Made by a program: the position numbers and the translations under genes. A stretch of DNA of 64,000 bases, from the NCBI GenBank assembly GCA_900095095.1, contig FMBT01000442.1, positions 1-64,000 of the forward strand. Reading direction: 5' to 3'. Shown one piece after another: positions 49,362 to 61,482 of this stretch. The DNA is from Fragilariopsis cylindrus CCMP1102. Its lineage: Eukaryota > Bacillariophyta > Bacillariophyceae > Bacillariales > Bacillariaceae. The notes beneath the pieces are model-generated. The model worked only from the letters and a program-made list of their open reading frames with translations. It was not told the origin of the DNA and ran no database searches. The stretch's first letter is position 1; every line of letters starts with the position of its first letter.

Positions 49362-52300
49362 ATGGCTTTCGCTACTTCACGTTCGATCGAAAGGACATCG
49401 TGGATTATTCTCCTGTTACTTTCGGTTGTATTACTTTTAGTTGAGGGTTCGTCAGGGGAGGATGCAGCTGCAGGTACCGAAGAGGCCGAAATAGGAGTAG
49501 GAACGGGCCTGGAGATTGACGAAGAGGGTCACGAATCTCATCCGTATTATGCAGTCCTTTTCCCTTCTTTCATTTTGACTCTTGGTGTGGTGGTATATTA
49601 CATACTATCTAGGTACCTGCATTTTTTTCCGTACACTGCCATTATGTTCCTATTAGGAACAAGTTTGGGTATAGCTTCACAGTATGATATATTTGATTAT
49701 TCTGGCAAAGAATTCACTTACATGCAGGGCACTCTCGATGCATGGCAGAATATTAACAGTGAGGTATTATTGCTAGTTTTTCTACCAGGTCTAATTTTCA
49801 AAGATGCTTTGGGTCAAAATCCCTATTTATTCACCATGGGATTCGGTCAGTTATTCATCTTTGCCTTCCCTTTGGTCGTAAGTTTCGTCGATAATCGATC
49901 ATTGCATATATCTATGTCTATCTATATATCAAAATTGACTCACTTTCTTTTCATTTTTATTTCTATTACAGCTAGCTGGAACGGTATTAACGGCATTGAT
50001 TGGCTACTACATTTTCCCGTACGGTTGGTCGTTCCCTCTTTGTTTGGTATTTGGAAGTATCCTATCCGCTACGGATCCCGTGGCTGTAGCTGCGCTTCTA
50101 GAAGAAGTCGGTATGTATAGCAGAAGAATAATACACACGTTGTATTGTGTGTGTGTGTGTGTTCCGGAGTTTAAATGATCAACATCACATGACGATGCGT
50201 TATTATTTCGTGGTTACTTTTGTATCGGTCGTTCAACTCACAATCAATTTACACTACTATCTTCCAGGTGCACCCCCACGATTAAAGACTCATGTTGCCG
50301 GAGAATCTTTACTTAACGATGGAGCTGCAATCGTATTTTTCTTCATATTTTTAGATATGTTTCTCTACGAGAGTGGACACGTCGGTGAAAGCGTAGATTT
50401 TGCTTATGGAGTTAAGGTAAGATACGTTTTAAAAGAATTCTTCCCCTTGTGATTCGATGTGACTTAAATCTGGAAGCGTACAGAGCTAACATAATATTAT
50501 GTATTCTGGATATTTTATCTCAGCTCTTTTGTCAGAAAGCACTTGGTGGAGCTGCTATTGGTCTCATGTTTGGAGGTGGTATCGTCTTTTGTCTCTCCTA
50601 TCTGAATCGTAAATTCGGTAGGGAAGAGAACATTGTTCAAGTAACCGCCGTTCTTGGTATGGTATACCTCAATTACTACGTAGCAGACTTGGTTTGCGAA
50701 ACTAGTGGCGTGATTGCAACAGTAGCTGCAGGCTTAATCGTTAAATTTTTTGGTCGTGGCTCTATCAATAACATGAGTTTGATGAATGACTTCTTTAGCA
50801 TTACCGAACACATATTGAATACCATATTATTTACTCTTGGTGGCTTAGTATGGGGTGCTGAAATTGTTAGAAATAAAAGAGAAGGAAGTTGGTCAGGAAA
50901 AGATTGGGGATATTTGATTCTACTGTATGTGCTTTTGCATGTTATCCGGGCCTTTTTATTTGTTTCTGTATATCCCATCACTTCTCGCATCGGTCTCTCC
51001 ACAACTTGGCCAGAAACATCCTTTCAGATCTATGGTGGCCTCAGAGGAGCCGTCGGATTGGCTCTTGCAATTGCTCTAGAGAATGAAGTACGTGAAATTG
51101 GTGATGATGTAAATGCCCTTGGAAAAGAAATCAGCTGGGTTAATCAGATTTATCAAATGGTTGGTGGTATTGCCTTATTGACCTTGGTCATCAATGGTTC
51201 CTCAGCAGGTCCCGTTTTGAGATGGCTTGGTCTTGCAGACTCCAGTGAATCGCGAGAGAAGATTATCAAAGCATACCAAGTACTCTTACGGGCAGAGCTG
51301 ATTGAATCGTTGGTGAAACTTCTTACTACCGAAAGATTCAAAGACGTCGATATTGCTTTTATTGAAAATAATATTCCGCTCGTGTCAGATTTAACCTTAT
51401 GTCAGCTCGTTGAGACGGTGGAACACCTCAAGGATAGAACTCCATCAGACAAGTATTGTCCACCTTACTTAGGAAATATTGTATCACATCTGCAAATGAA
51501 GGACGGTATTACAGATGACGATATGGAATTACAAACATATGAAATTTTAAGAGATGACCCGGTAACCCATGCACGAAAAAAACGGATAGAAAAACGTAAA
51601 ATGGGCAGAGGAACTGCTAGAAGGTCATCAATTTTTGCTATGATGACAGATGATCCACTTTCCACCAAAGAACTTCGTCTTCTATTCATTTCGATGCTTC
51701 GAGCTCAATATGAAAAGCAAATCGAAGAAGGTTTGCTTACATCACAGCATGGAATGACGGTGGCGTTGCAACAAAGTCTTGAAGAAGCAGAAGCCCATGT
51801 CAGCAACGGAGGAGAATTGAATGACTTGCACTACTTAAGAAAATTTCACACCATATTTTTGAAATTAAATAAATATTTTACCAAAGCTTCTTGCGGAAGT
51901 TTTTGTAGGTCCAAAAAAAATAGTGTTGATGAGATGATTCACAAGGAATGGGTTCTGCAGGAAATGGCATTCGGAATAGCTCATGAACGCGCTCAAGAGT
52001 TCTTCCAAGATCAATTGGGTGAATGTGATAAAGATCTATCTGAAGCAGGAAAGATTGTAGTGGCGGAGAGCAAAAAACAAATGAAAGAGGTCGCAGATGA
52101 TTTGAACCGCAATGTCGCTAAAGAATTTGTTATCATTGTTAGTACTCACAAATGTTGCGAAATCCTTCTGAACAAAGGTATCAAGTTCATTGAGAGTCTT
52201 AGCAACAATGGTCTTCTGAAAGACTCGGAAACAGAAGAAATGGTGGAGGAAATGGTGCATCTTCTGAACAAAACGGAAAAAGTAGGAGTAAATGTGCGAG

Positions 52301-52434
52301 GCAAAAAAGATATCCATCGTGAGCTGGACCTGTCTACTCTCTCTGAAGATGTGAATAAAAGCCCTGTTGCGCCTTTTGCGAATGTAAATAAACATGAAAA
52401 AGAGCCCGTCATGGACACCGTCGAAGAACATTAA
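49362..52434 (+). CDS. Na+/H+ exchanger (CPA1/NHE family) with long cytosolic tail
   Basis: Membrane cation/proton exchanger, about 905 residues. Exons: 49362-49877, 49972-50110, 50268-50416 and 50524-52434, all GT-AG with matching phases. A signal-peptide-like helix (IILLLLSVVLLLVEG) and an acidic stretch precede the transport domain: PYTAIMFLLGTSLGI, SEVLLLVFLPGLIFKDAL, FGSILSATDPVAVAALLEE, and the signature VAGESLLNDGAAIVFF, then YYVADLVCETSGVIATVAAGL and YGGLRGAVGLALAIALE. About 400 cytosolic residues follow; they are helical, rich in Glu/Lys and Leu, and contain no cyclic-nucleotide-binding motif I can see. The domain resembles SOS1/sperm-NHE-like exchangers. Substrate preference is inferred from the family. 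A TG microsatellite lies in intron 2. Confidence 0.94.
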
Positions 52435-52883
52435 GGGCTGAAGTTATCAACGTTTCTCTTTATTTATATATGTCACAAATTGCATGATGTCTCAACCAAA
52501 AATTACTCTAATAGTAGGAAAATCCCAATTCTGAATCAACAATCCTAGAATCCATATTCTGCTTCTTTTTTAATTCTCCATACCGTAGCGTAGGTCAACC
52601 TCTCTATCTTTTTTTCTCTATTGTTGCTACCCTACTGTACTTTACTACATTACTCTACATCACGCCAATCATCAAATGAATATTCATTTTCTCGAGAGAG
52701 AGAAAGAACTACCCTACAGCTCATATTATTAAATTTCACTACAATGTCTCTTTTGTTTTTCAAGTCTATAAATTTCTATCCTCTATTATTTGTTATTCTG
52801 TCAATCTGTGCGTTTATTGTTACAATATATGGCAAACACTTACTTGACTTCACGTGCTGTTTTGTTACGAATCTCCTTATGAA
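52435..52883. other. Intergenic between convergent genes
   Basis: AT-rich shared 3' region with TACCGTA near 52581 and TACTGTA near 52632. No gene seen. Confidence 0.5.
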
Positions 52884-55628
52884 TTAACTTTGCAATAAGG
52901 ATTGTTGATGTTCCATTAATTTCTTTTCGTACCAAGGTCGTCGTAGTCTTCGTAATCCCTTTGATTCTTGGGATCGCACCCAAGCTGGGGTTTTATTCAT
53001 TTTTGCTGCCGTCGCCGTAACAGTTCTCGTTAGTCCATCTTCCAATCCATACCGTAAACCGATCACTCGTCGTTCACTTTCATTCAAATTTTCAAGCATT
53101 TCACGTAAATCTGCATGAAATAATGATCGGTCAACACTTTCTTCTGGTGAAACATTCTCTTCATCTAAATTGTTACCAAAATCAGTTCCGGTGACAACAT
53201 ATCACCAATAGAATCATCTCCCTCATGTCCATGATCCTTTGGATTTTGTTTGTATTTTGGTTGTTCTAATGAAATCGATCTTCTTGTTAGACGGATCATC
53301 CGTTTAAACTTAGATGGTGGCATATCAAGTGCATCCGCCATTTCGTCATCAGTTGGTGCTCGTCCCAATCCTTGTTGAAGGTTGGTTTTTACTTTCCTTA
53401 CTCGATTCATCATATTATGAATGTGAACGGGAAGACGGATCGTTCGTGAGTGATAGGCAATGGAACGAAATACCGCTTGTTGGATCCACCTTCAAGATGT
53501 AAAAAAGGAAACGAATAGATAAATAAAAGACAATTAGATGATACACATACAACGGACAAAAAAAGTAGTCTCCAGAGAGAGAGAGAGAGAGAGAGAGATC
53601 TAAATAAACGAAAGAAAAATAACCCAACCCAAAAAAATAATAACAAAGTATAACTTACCATGACGCGTATGTTGAAAATTTAAATCCTTTTGTGGGATCA
53701 AATTTTTCAGCTGCTCTTGATAAACCTAAACTACCCTCCTGGACTAAATCTTGTAGTCCAACACCAACTTTAGAATATTTTTTTGCAATACTAATAACTA
53801 ATCTCATATTAGATTGAACCATTAATTGTTTCGCCTCACGTCCATCTAACATCATAGTAACAAAATCATTGACTGAACCACGATTCATTGGTGTTGCTTT
53901 TGATCCACCAACTTTACGACCTGTTTTACGATCTAATTCGTATACATCCTTTGTTATTCTTTGAAGTGGTGGTTTCTTAGCACGACCTCGACCACGTCCA
54001 ACACCAACAGTATGTGCTAATCCATTCCCAACAAACATATTCGGATCAATCTTTTTAAACATTGATTCACTTCCAACTGGTCGTATCTGTTTTTCAATCA
54101 AGTCCATATTCATAATAAGGTTTTTATTGTCGTCATTCTCATTGCTATCAGTATATCCACATGCATTGGCCCATTCCTCAATAGTCGGTAACCGCAGTTC
54201 GGATATTGCGTACCCTTCATGGACTTGTTCACATAATATCATTAATTGAATTTTTTCACCAATCGAATATTCTTGTTCTGGTGTTAACAAATCTGTAGCA
54301 TAATATTTACGTAATTCTAGATTGTTTGTTGATTCACCATTATTATTATGATCTGTTGATTTTCTTCTACCTGGCCGGGCACGACTTTTAATGAATTTGT
54401 TTGGATCATTAGCATAATATACATCCCCCTCAACATCATCTTTGTCATTACCATATTCAAAGTAATCACGTTTCTTATTAGGGTTGCCGAGGCTGTTTCG
54501 TTCATTATTATTGATACTCGCTACGACTTTTCTTTGTTTGGGTAAAATTTTTCTTTTATTTTTCCGCGCAACTTTCCTTTTGCCGCTACTGGTAGTAGTA
54601 CTTGAAGAAGATATATCTGTATCATCGGCTTCCGGTAAGCCGTCGATAATACTGGTACTGCTGCTGCCCCCCTTGATCGATGATGATGATGTTGACGTAT
54701 CCCTCGACGACCTATTATTAGCATATGACGCTCGTCGTGATGAAACTTCTCTAGAAGGTACATGTAATCTTGGTTGTAGATCATTCTTTATCATATTTGC
54801 TGCACTATTAAGCGCGTTAGTGAAATCGGCATCACTTATTGATGATGATGATGATGATAATGATGCGTCTTTATTCTTAGCTTTATCAACTAAGTGATTC
54901 ATTAGATCACGTTTTTGTTGATAACGTTTCATACTAGACCATGTCATAGCACCGGGAACTAATTCCGGCCGACCGTACGGCCGACCATTCGATAATTTCA
55001 TTTGATTACTATTATACTTTGAATTCTTTTCAGTTTCAGATGCAGTTGATGGATAAAGAAATTCTTCTGATAATAATTCTAATACCTGTGCATCAATTCC
55101 TTCTAGTGCAGAATCCACAGAACGCATACCAGTTGGACTACTAATAAAAGGAGCACTTTCTGCTTCTTGTAATACAGTATCTCTTCTTTTTTGTGACGTC
55201 GACGATTCTGGTCGTAAGGGTTGTACCGCTTCTACAACACCAATATTAGACGATGGGTCTGACGACGATGGCAGCTTTTTGATGGTCATAGTGGGAGCAC
55301 GTCGTGTAGGTGTTCGTGTGGGAGGGGATCGAGTAGAATGAAGTGCAAACACTTGTTGTTGGGATATCGTCGATCGTGTCGTCCAAGTCGTGCGAGTGGT
55401 GGTCGAGAATGCACGTGTAACGGACGGAAAGGAAAGAGTAATTATTGTAACCACGGCAATTAGTAGGGCGAAAGTCGCGTATTTTCTTCTCATCATATTG
55501 ACGTTACTACTTTTATATTGTTGTTGTTGTTGCTGTTGCGTCGTATTATTCGTATTTCGCAGTCGTTTCTGACCTGCTGTTGCAGTATAAACACCGGCAG
55601 AACGTGTAAATGTAGTTGCATTATTCAT
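52884..55628 (-). CDS. Plastid sigma-70-type RNA polymerase sigma factor
   Basis: Directs the plastid bacterial-type RNA polymerase to promoters. Exons: 55628-53659 and 53489-52884 on the minus strand, joined within STYASW-WIQQAV by an intron with a GA microsatellite. The targeting signal starts at internal Met45/46 (ATG 55496 and 55493): a hydrophobic helix ([18 protein letters not shown]) then TRA-F74, the A-F plastid junction, and a Ser/Thr/Arg-rich transit region. The true start is therefore probably 55496. About 300 disordered residues precede sigma regions 1.2-2: [74 protein letters not shown]. Region 3 ([12 protein letters not shown]...[12 protein letters not shown]) and region 4 ([28 protein letters not shown]) follow. 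A one-base break lies near 53187-53192, in the region 3-4 linker. Confidence 0.93.
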
Positions 55629-56558
55629 TGGAAACTAGTAGTGTTTTGATGTCTGGTGGAATGAATGGATGAATCTACTCTCTATTCTGTACGATGATGG
55701 AATTGACTGATGATACGAGTTATCTTTTGCTTAGCTGATCCTACCGAATAATAGTATTAATGAGAGAGAACCGTTGATGTCGATAACGTACTGAAGGGTA
55801 CAGAGATGAGAGATCGTGCTTGTTGGAAGCTGCCAAAGAACAGAAGAGAGAGGAAAGAGAAAGACAGCAAAAATCACAAGATGGACGTTTTTCAGAATCT
55901 TCAAATACCGGCAAATCGCGTTTAGAGGAAATTAACGCCTTAATTCTCTCTACTGCGCGTCGTGCTTTTTGATGGTTCTTGTGCGCTCGGTGAATGAAGT
56001 TTTTTTCTGCCGATCCTCCGGGTCTCTTTGACTTCAATGAAATATAAAATATACCTTCCACAGCTTTGCGTCAGAGAAGAACATCAAGTAAACACTAAGT
56101 AAGTCTCATATGATATGTTATTACGTATTATACCTACATCACTTACGTATATATCCACATACATATATATTAAAATATAATAATGAATATGATCGACACC
56201 AAGGCAAAAAAGATAAGGATCTACTACAACTTGGTGTGATTAAGTATTCACTACAGTAATGCATTATCTCTATTTTTTCGTATTCCTTAATAATTAATGA
56301 CACATCTACCTCATATTGTATATATAGCTGTTTTGGTGATGAATAATGATAATAATTGCTTACTATTATTATTTTCGTTCTGGTCGATGTCGATGATGAA
56401 TGCAAATCATGATCAAAAATACTTCAGCTAAGTAATTGGTTATGACGGTAGTGCGATTTGTATAATGTGGGGTTTGTTCTCTAAGGCAGTTATGTTCTAT
56501 TTGATTCGCTGCTTACCGCATGCATAAATAATCATGATGGTTATTATTATTATTCTTA
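55629..56558. other. Intergenic with an unassigned minus-strand frame
   Basis: No recognised gene. A minus-strand frame without ATG (56061-55741) reads EGIFYISLKSKRPGGSAEKN and then a basic helix (HKNHQKARRAVERIKALI). It looks protein-like but matches no family I know and lacks a start. Confidence 0.35.
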
Positions 56559-58029
56559 TTATTGATAATTATTATCGTCCAAATTTTTAGTAAAACTTCC
56601 ATTAGAAATTGCAAGTCGTATACGCTCCACGACTTGCATTTGAAAAGTTTGTGCCATTATCTCATTCGGTGCTGAAAATGGTATAGAGACTGTTACCATG
56701 ATTCGATGAACATCGGTCCGTGCTAATAAATTTATTTATTAGTTGTTGTTATAGTTATAGTGCAAGGAAACATAAAGAAGATAGATGGTCAGTAAATTGT
56801 TTGTAATTAGGATATTCGAAAATATGATTCGATTTTGTGTACTTACAATAATCCTTTTCAATAGATTTGGCAACAGGATATACCAAGGTGATATTATCCA
56901 TAATAATAGACCTGGCAATCTGATTTGCTCGAGACAGGTAACCTTCCACTAAATTACACCGATCGGCGTCTGCTGCTGGAGATGACGATGAAGTGTCGAT
57001 ATCATCATCTGTTAGAATACCAAACATAAACATTACAGTCGAGTGATGAATAATGGAAGAAGGCTGCTGCTGCTCCTCCTCCTCCTGCTCCTCCTGGAGA
57101 GGAACGATCGGAGAAGAGGAACCAGCTTTGTTGGTGGTGGTGGTTGTTGTCGTCGTCGTCGCGGTAGATGTTATAGGTGCAGCTACTGCAGAAGTATCAG
57201 TCGGAGCGGTTGCGTCATCAGGAGTTGTCGTCGTCGTCGTCGTCGTCGTCGCGGTAGATGTTATAGGTGCAGCTACTGCAAAAGTATTAGCAGGAGCGGT
57301 TGTGTCATCAGGCATAATAATAGACACGGGACCTGGTACTGCATCAATATTCGACGACATAGGTTCAACTACGAAATCTTCATCACAAGCAGTAACTGTA
57401 TCATCAAGAGTGGTTATCGACGAGGGACCTGGCACTAGATTAATGTTTGATTCTTCCGTCACGGTATGATTATCATTATTATCGTCGCCAACAACGGTGG
57501 ATGTTGTGGTGGTGGTGTGGCCATTATTAGACGCACTGTCTACAAATGACGTCGTTATTGTTGATACAAAATCAGGTTGTGGCATATTTTCATTCGACGA
57601 TGACGTCATTTGTTGTTTTTCATATTCTTGTGGCGTTCGCTTTACCGGAGATGGAGAAGAATATCCAGCCGCCAATGCCGAAACAGCTCCAGATAAATTA
57701 TCAGGTATGTTACGATCATTATCATTCGCAGAAACAACACCGTTATGACGAAGTTTTGAGTCTAATTCTTGTTTCTTTCGTAGTTCCTCTTGTTTTTGAG
57801 CTGCTAATTTCGATTCCTCTTCTGATAACTTGCCGCCACGATAACCGTGGAGTTGTTGTTCGGCATTTAATTTTTGTAATCGTTCCTGTTCACGTAACGC
57901 TGCTAATTTAGTTTCTTCTTCCGATAAATTTGATCGACGATATCCTTGAAGAGCAGCCGCCGCATCTGTTTTAGCTTTTCGTTCTTCTTCTTTTTGAGCC
58001 CGTTGTTGGGCTTGCCATGCATCGTACAT
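56559..58029 (-). CDS. Hypothetical protein with N-terminal and Thr-rich repeats, conserved-looking C-terminus
   Basis: Two exons inferred on the minus strand: 58029-56847 and 56722-56559. The donor T|GTAAGT and acceptor TTTATTAG|CA give matched phase and join IEKDY-S-RTDVHRIMVTVSI. About 450 residues. The N-terminus is a charged coiled coil with two copies of an L-x-GYR-x-x-x-LSEEE-x-KLAA unit (LQGYRRSNLSEEETKLAA and LHGYRGGKLSEEESKLAA). The centre is Thr/Ser/Asp-rich with a 90-base tandem duplication. The C-terminus, VEGYLSRANQIARSIIMDNI then VYPVAKSI, TVSIPFSAPNEIMAQTF and VVERIRLAISNGSF, looks folded. I recognise no family; a cytosolic scaffold is a guess. Confidence 0.62.
57161..57315. 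repeat. 90-base tandem duplication inside the repeat protein
   Basis: GCGGTAGATGTTATAGGTGC starts at 57161 and again at 57251, with about 65 following bases nearly identical. Both copies are flanked by GTC-repeat sequence. It encodes two copies of a PDD-TAPxxTxAVAAPITSTA plus Thr-run unit. The few differences suggest a recent in-frame duplication. Confidence 0.85.
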
Positions 58030-58422
58030 TATTAATTATTTTTAAATTTTTCGTGGACTACAAATTGTATTGTGACAAAATGTTACAGATTTAGCTTTGG
58101 TACTGGTTTGTTTTCTCTTTTTCTTTTGGTGACTGTAGTATTTTTATGTGCGCGTTGTCGGTTGCAATTCTTCGGCATGACGGTTGTTGTCAGTTGAAAT
58201 TTTCGCGGGAAAGAAGGTTTTTCAAGCAACGATGACGGCGGACGGACGTCACAAATATTTTCGCGAAAGAGATTCACATAATTAACAATTCAACCACGAG
58301 AGAGGGACGACTAGACATTCATTTCATCTATAACAAAGCATCGATACTACTAAATTGTACTCGCTGTTGTTGTCATATACCAAAAAGGAAATCAAAATCA
58401 AAACAAAAAGAACGAAACAACC

Positions 58423-58755
58423 ATGAACAGCGCTGATAAGGACGACGATCAAGGAGGAGAACGAGTATATGTAAAACTCATTAGTATGGAGGGACATGAA
58501 TTTTTTGTAGACAAATCAATAGCAACGGGATCATCGACGACTATCCGGACAATGTTAGATGGTGGACAATTCCGTGAATCAACAGAAAATGTGATTAATT
58601 TTCCTGATATTGCTGGATATATCTTAGAACGTGTTATACGGTATATGCATTACAAATCAAGATATTCAAATTCTGCAGCACGTATACCAGAGTTTTCAAT
58701 AGAACCTGAATACGCATTAGAACTTTTAATCGCCTCGAAGTATTTAGATTGTTGA
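58423..58755 (+). CDS. ELOC: Elongin C
   Basis: SKP1/BTB-fold adaptor that links elongin B and BC-box proteins to cullin-2/5 ubiquitin ligases, and part of the elongin complex. 110 residues, one exon. Conserved features: VYVKLISMEGHEFFVDKSIA, SSTTIRTMLDGGQF, VINFPDIAGYILERVIRYMHYK and the C-terminal EPEYALELLIASKYLDC, which is the diagnostic ending. The start ATG at 58423 gives an acidic 13-residue lead. It lies head-to-head with the repeat-protein gene across 393 bases. The window also encodes an F-box protein, so both SCF-type and elongin-type adaptors are present, but that is coincidence as far as sequence shows. Confidence 0.96.
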   Translation: MNSADKDDDQGGERVYVKLISMEGHEFFVDKSIATGSSTTIRTMLDGGQFRESTENVINFPDIAGYILERVIRYMHYKSRYSNSAARIPEFSIEPEYALELLIASKYLDC

Positions 58756-59408
58756 ATATACAATACAATACAGTAAATAAAATAAACAAGGACGGACGGG
58801 GCATTATACGCCGATACAATAACAACAATAATTGTATTAATAATACTAATGGTTTTGATGATGAAAGAATGAATGAAAATATAGATAGATCGAGTTGATG
58901 AGAAAGGTGGTGGTAGAATAGCGCTATGGATTTATATATCATTATTATTTGATACAATTATTACTAAAAGGATCAATCATTATTCAAGATAAAATAGAAT
59001 TACAAATTACCAGCCATGCGTCGTTATTCGAGCTATACATTTTTTCTTTAAATTCAATCTTATATATAATAATAATAGTAATAATAATAATAATAATATA
59101 ACAGAAAAGGGAAGGTCTTTTTTACGATATACTAGTAGTTTCTTGCGTGGCAAAAACACAGGAGAAAATAAATTAGTAACAAAATCATAGTAATTAAAGA
59201 AAAAATAGCTTCTAATTTACAATTTTACTGTGTTTTTATTTCTCGACTATGTAAGATATGTAGCGATGTTCCTTCAACGATTCATTCGTAATGTATTTCG
59301 ATAGATCATCATTTATTATTCGATGCGATTGATTCATTCAGGATGAATGAATCATCCACCTATAGCTGCCTAACAACGAAAGTTGTTGTTAAGATTTATT
59401 CTTGATTA
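58756..59408. other. Intergenic between convergent genes
   Basis: AT-rich with (AAT)n near 59067-59099 and a direct repeat of ATTCATTC/GAATGAAT words near 59330-59353. No gene seen. Confidence 0.45.
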
Positions 59409-60878
59409 TTAGCTCTGATTATTTTCCAATAGCAATGTTCTAGCATTTTCGATTGTAGTTATTCTATGTTGGAAAGTAAACCACGGCGCTTGACGTAAGA
59501 CCGATGCCGGCATTCGTTTTTTAGGTGACTGTTGGAGACACCCCAACAATACATCTCGTACATTAGATGACTGGATAGAATCTGATGATACTAATTCATC
59601 CAACGGAGTTTCTTCGACAGTTATAACAAGACTAACGATGGATTCACAATCTTGAAAGGGTATTACACCGTTCCATAATTCCAACAGGACAAGACCAAAA
59701 CTCCATATGTCACTCGCCTTACCGTAGGGTTTGGCACGAAGTCGTTCTGGAGACATAAATCGTGATGTTCCCACAACAGTCGTTTGGAGGGAATGATCAT
59801 CGTCACCGTACAATGATACGATTCCAAAATCACATAACTTAACGGCACCGTTCGTGTTCAGTAGAATTTACCCGGTTTGATATCGCGATGTAGAATCCTT
59901 TGACTGTGCAAATATTCTAAGCCTGTTATTACCTGATATGCAATCGAAGCAAAGAATGCTTCTTCCATTCGAGATGGTTGTAAACTTCTTTCACTTTGTT
60001 GTTTTCCTCCATTGTTCTAACGATCCTATATCCATATATTCCATAACCAATACAACAGCATCATCGTCGTGCAAAAAAGCTCCATGAAATCCCACTAATG
60101 CTTCTGATTGGAGTTGACACATGTTCTTAATTCCTTGATTAGCATCTTCTTTCTTTCGTCTGAAATGTCCAAAACAGAACATTGTTTAATCGCCACTGGG
60201 ATTATTGTATCTGTATTTTGTTTTCCTATGCAGTCATCATTCTCATTCTCATTCTCATTTCATTCTCATTCTCATCGTCATCGTCATCGTCATCGACAGG
60301 GTTAATAATATTACAATTATGTGTTTTCGTCCTGGACTATTATTTTGTTATTCAATTCTTTCTTCTTCTTCTTTAACTTTTTGTTAATGCTGATGTTGTG
60401 TGTCCACATTCCTTTGTGTACTTTAGAAAAATTTCCTTCACCTAATAATCTACCAACAGATAAGCAGGAATTTGATAAAGTTTTCCCTTCGTAATAGTTT
60501 TACCATTACATCGTAAATAATCCTTTCCGATTGAAAATCCATCATGACGGTATGTTGTGTCACCAAATTGAAATTCGTGTGTGTTGTTATAATCATTATT
60601 ATTATTATTGTTATATTATTATTTTACCGTTCGTCATTGACGTAGTTATAGTCTCGATACAATCACGTTGACGGTTGTAACTACGTTGACTGTATCCATC
60701 ATTTACCTCGTTGACATCGATATTCAACAGATCGACACGATGACGTCTTGTTGTTGTTGCTGCAATTTCTTCCAGCAGCATCTTTATTATCATCATCATT
60801 GATTACCTGAAGACATGGTCTGTTGCGTAAATATCTTGGAATGTTTGCTTCCCGACGAGCAGCTGAAACTTCTGTCAT
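59409..60878 (-). CDS. MAPKK-like (STE7) protein kinase, frame broken
   Basis: Dual-specificity MAP kinase kinase-type kinase. From ATG 60878 (MTEVSAARREANIPRYLRNRP) the frames give a polar N-terminus, GFSIGKDYL, the glycine loop RLLGEGNFSKVHKGMW, the catalytic lysine in IIPVAIKQCSV, and DERKKMLIKE followed by KNMCQLQSEALVGFHGAF. The hinge is VLVMEYMDIGSLEQ, the catalytic loop LEYLHSQRILHRDIKPG (about 59879-59890), then the Mg loop VKLCDFGIVSLYG. The activation segment TTVVGTSRFMSPERL leads to YGKASDIWSFGLVLLELWNGVIPF. At least five frame changes occur within conserved kinase sequence (near 60777, 60487, 60130, 60010 and 59868). Three read as one missing base beside A or G runs. An acidic insert (GAT/GAC and GAG-AAT repeats near 60238-60298) splits the loop between the P-loop and the catalytic lysine. 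Upstream activators and targets are unknown. Confidence 0.85.
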
Positions 60879-61482
60879 AATGAAGAGTTGTTGTTGAGTG
60901 ATCGTTTTGTCGTCGATGGTCGAATCAATCAATTTATAATCTTTTTGAATTATGTTTTATGATAGCCATTGATGTGATTGAACATTCATCATTACCAATA
61001 TTTACCTGACGATCACAGCATTCTTAAAAGTGTATGAAACTGTATTGGTCCTGGATCAACAATCACTCGGTCTTCGTCGTTACAGTACTTGCCGATCGAG
61101 GCTGTGATGTTGTGATGGTAGATTCTGAAGTCGCGGAAATATTATAAAAAAATGAGCGAAATAATAAGAGAGAGAATCGAGGAAGACACACAAAAGTCGT
61201 TGGTGTGGACCGCTACAAAAAGATTAGGTGGTTTTTGCTATGTACGCTGAAACACGAATTTTCCATTCCCGCACCATGCATTCGACACGACTAAAAAACT
61301 GTGATTTTTTCTGAATCAATCGTTTTTGTTTGTTCAAAAAAAGCAACGGCTAAATGCGATTTCTTTTCGACACGAAAAGCTTTACTGACGACACGGCCTC
61401 TATCTGCTTTTTTGACCATGTTGTCGCCACAAAAGGTATGCAATCTTCTTCTACCAGCACTTAGCTAGCCTGCATACCCATC
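60879..61482. other. Divergent promoter region, kinase and AAA ATPase
   Basis: Spacer between head-to-head genes. It holds TACAGTA near 61081 and no supported gene. Confidence 0.45.

Noticed and set aside
55741-56061. Basic minus-strand frame with RPGGSAEKN and an Arg/Lys helix
   Set aside because: It looks protein-like but begins at GTG after a nearby stop, has no convincing acceptor, and matches no family I know, so it is not called as a gene.
57043-57469. Plus-strand frames rich in Val or Arg/Cys across the minus-strand repeat gene
   Set aside because: They mirror the Thr/Ser repeat coding of the minus strand and lack plausible starts and domains.
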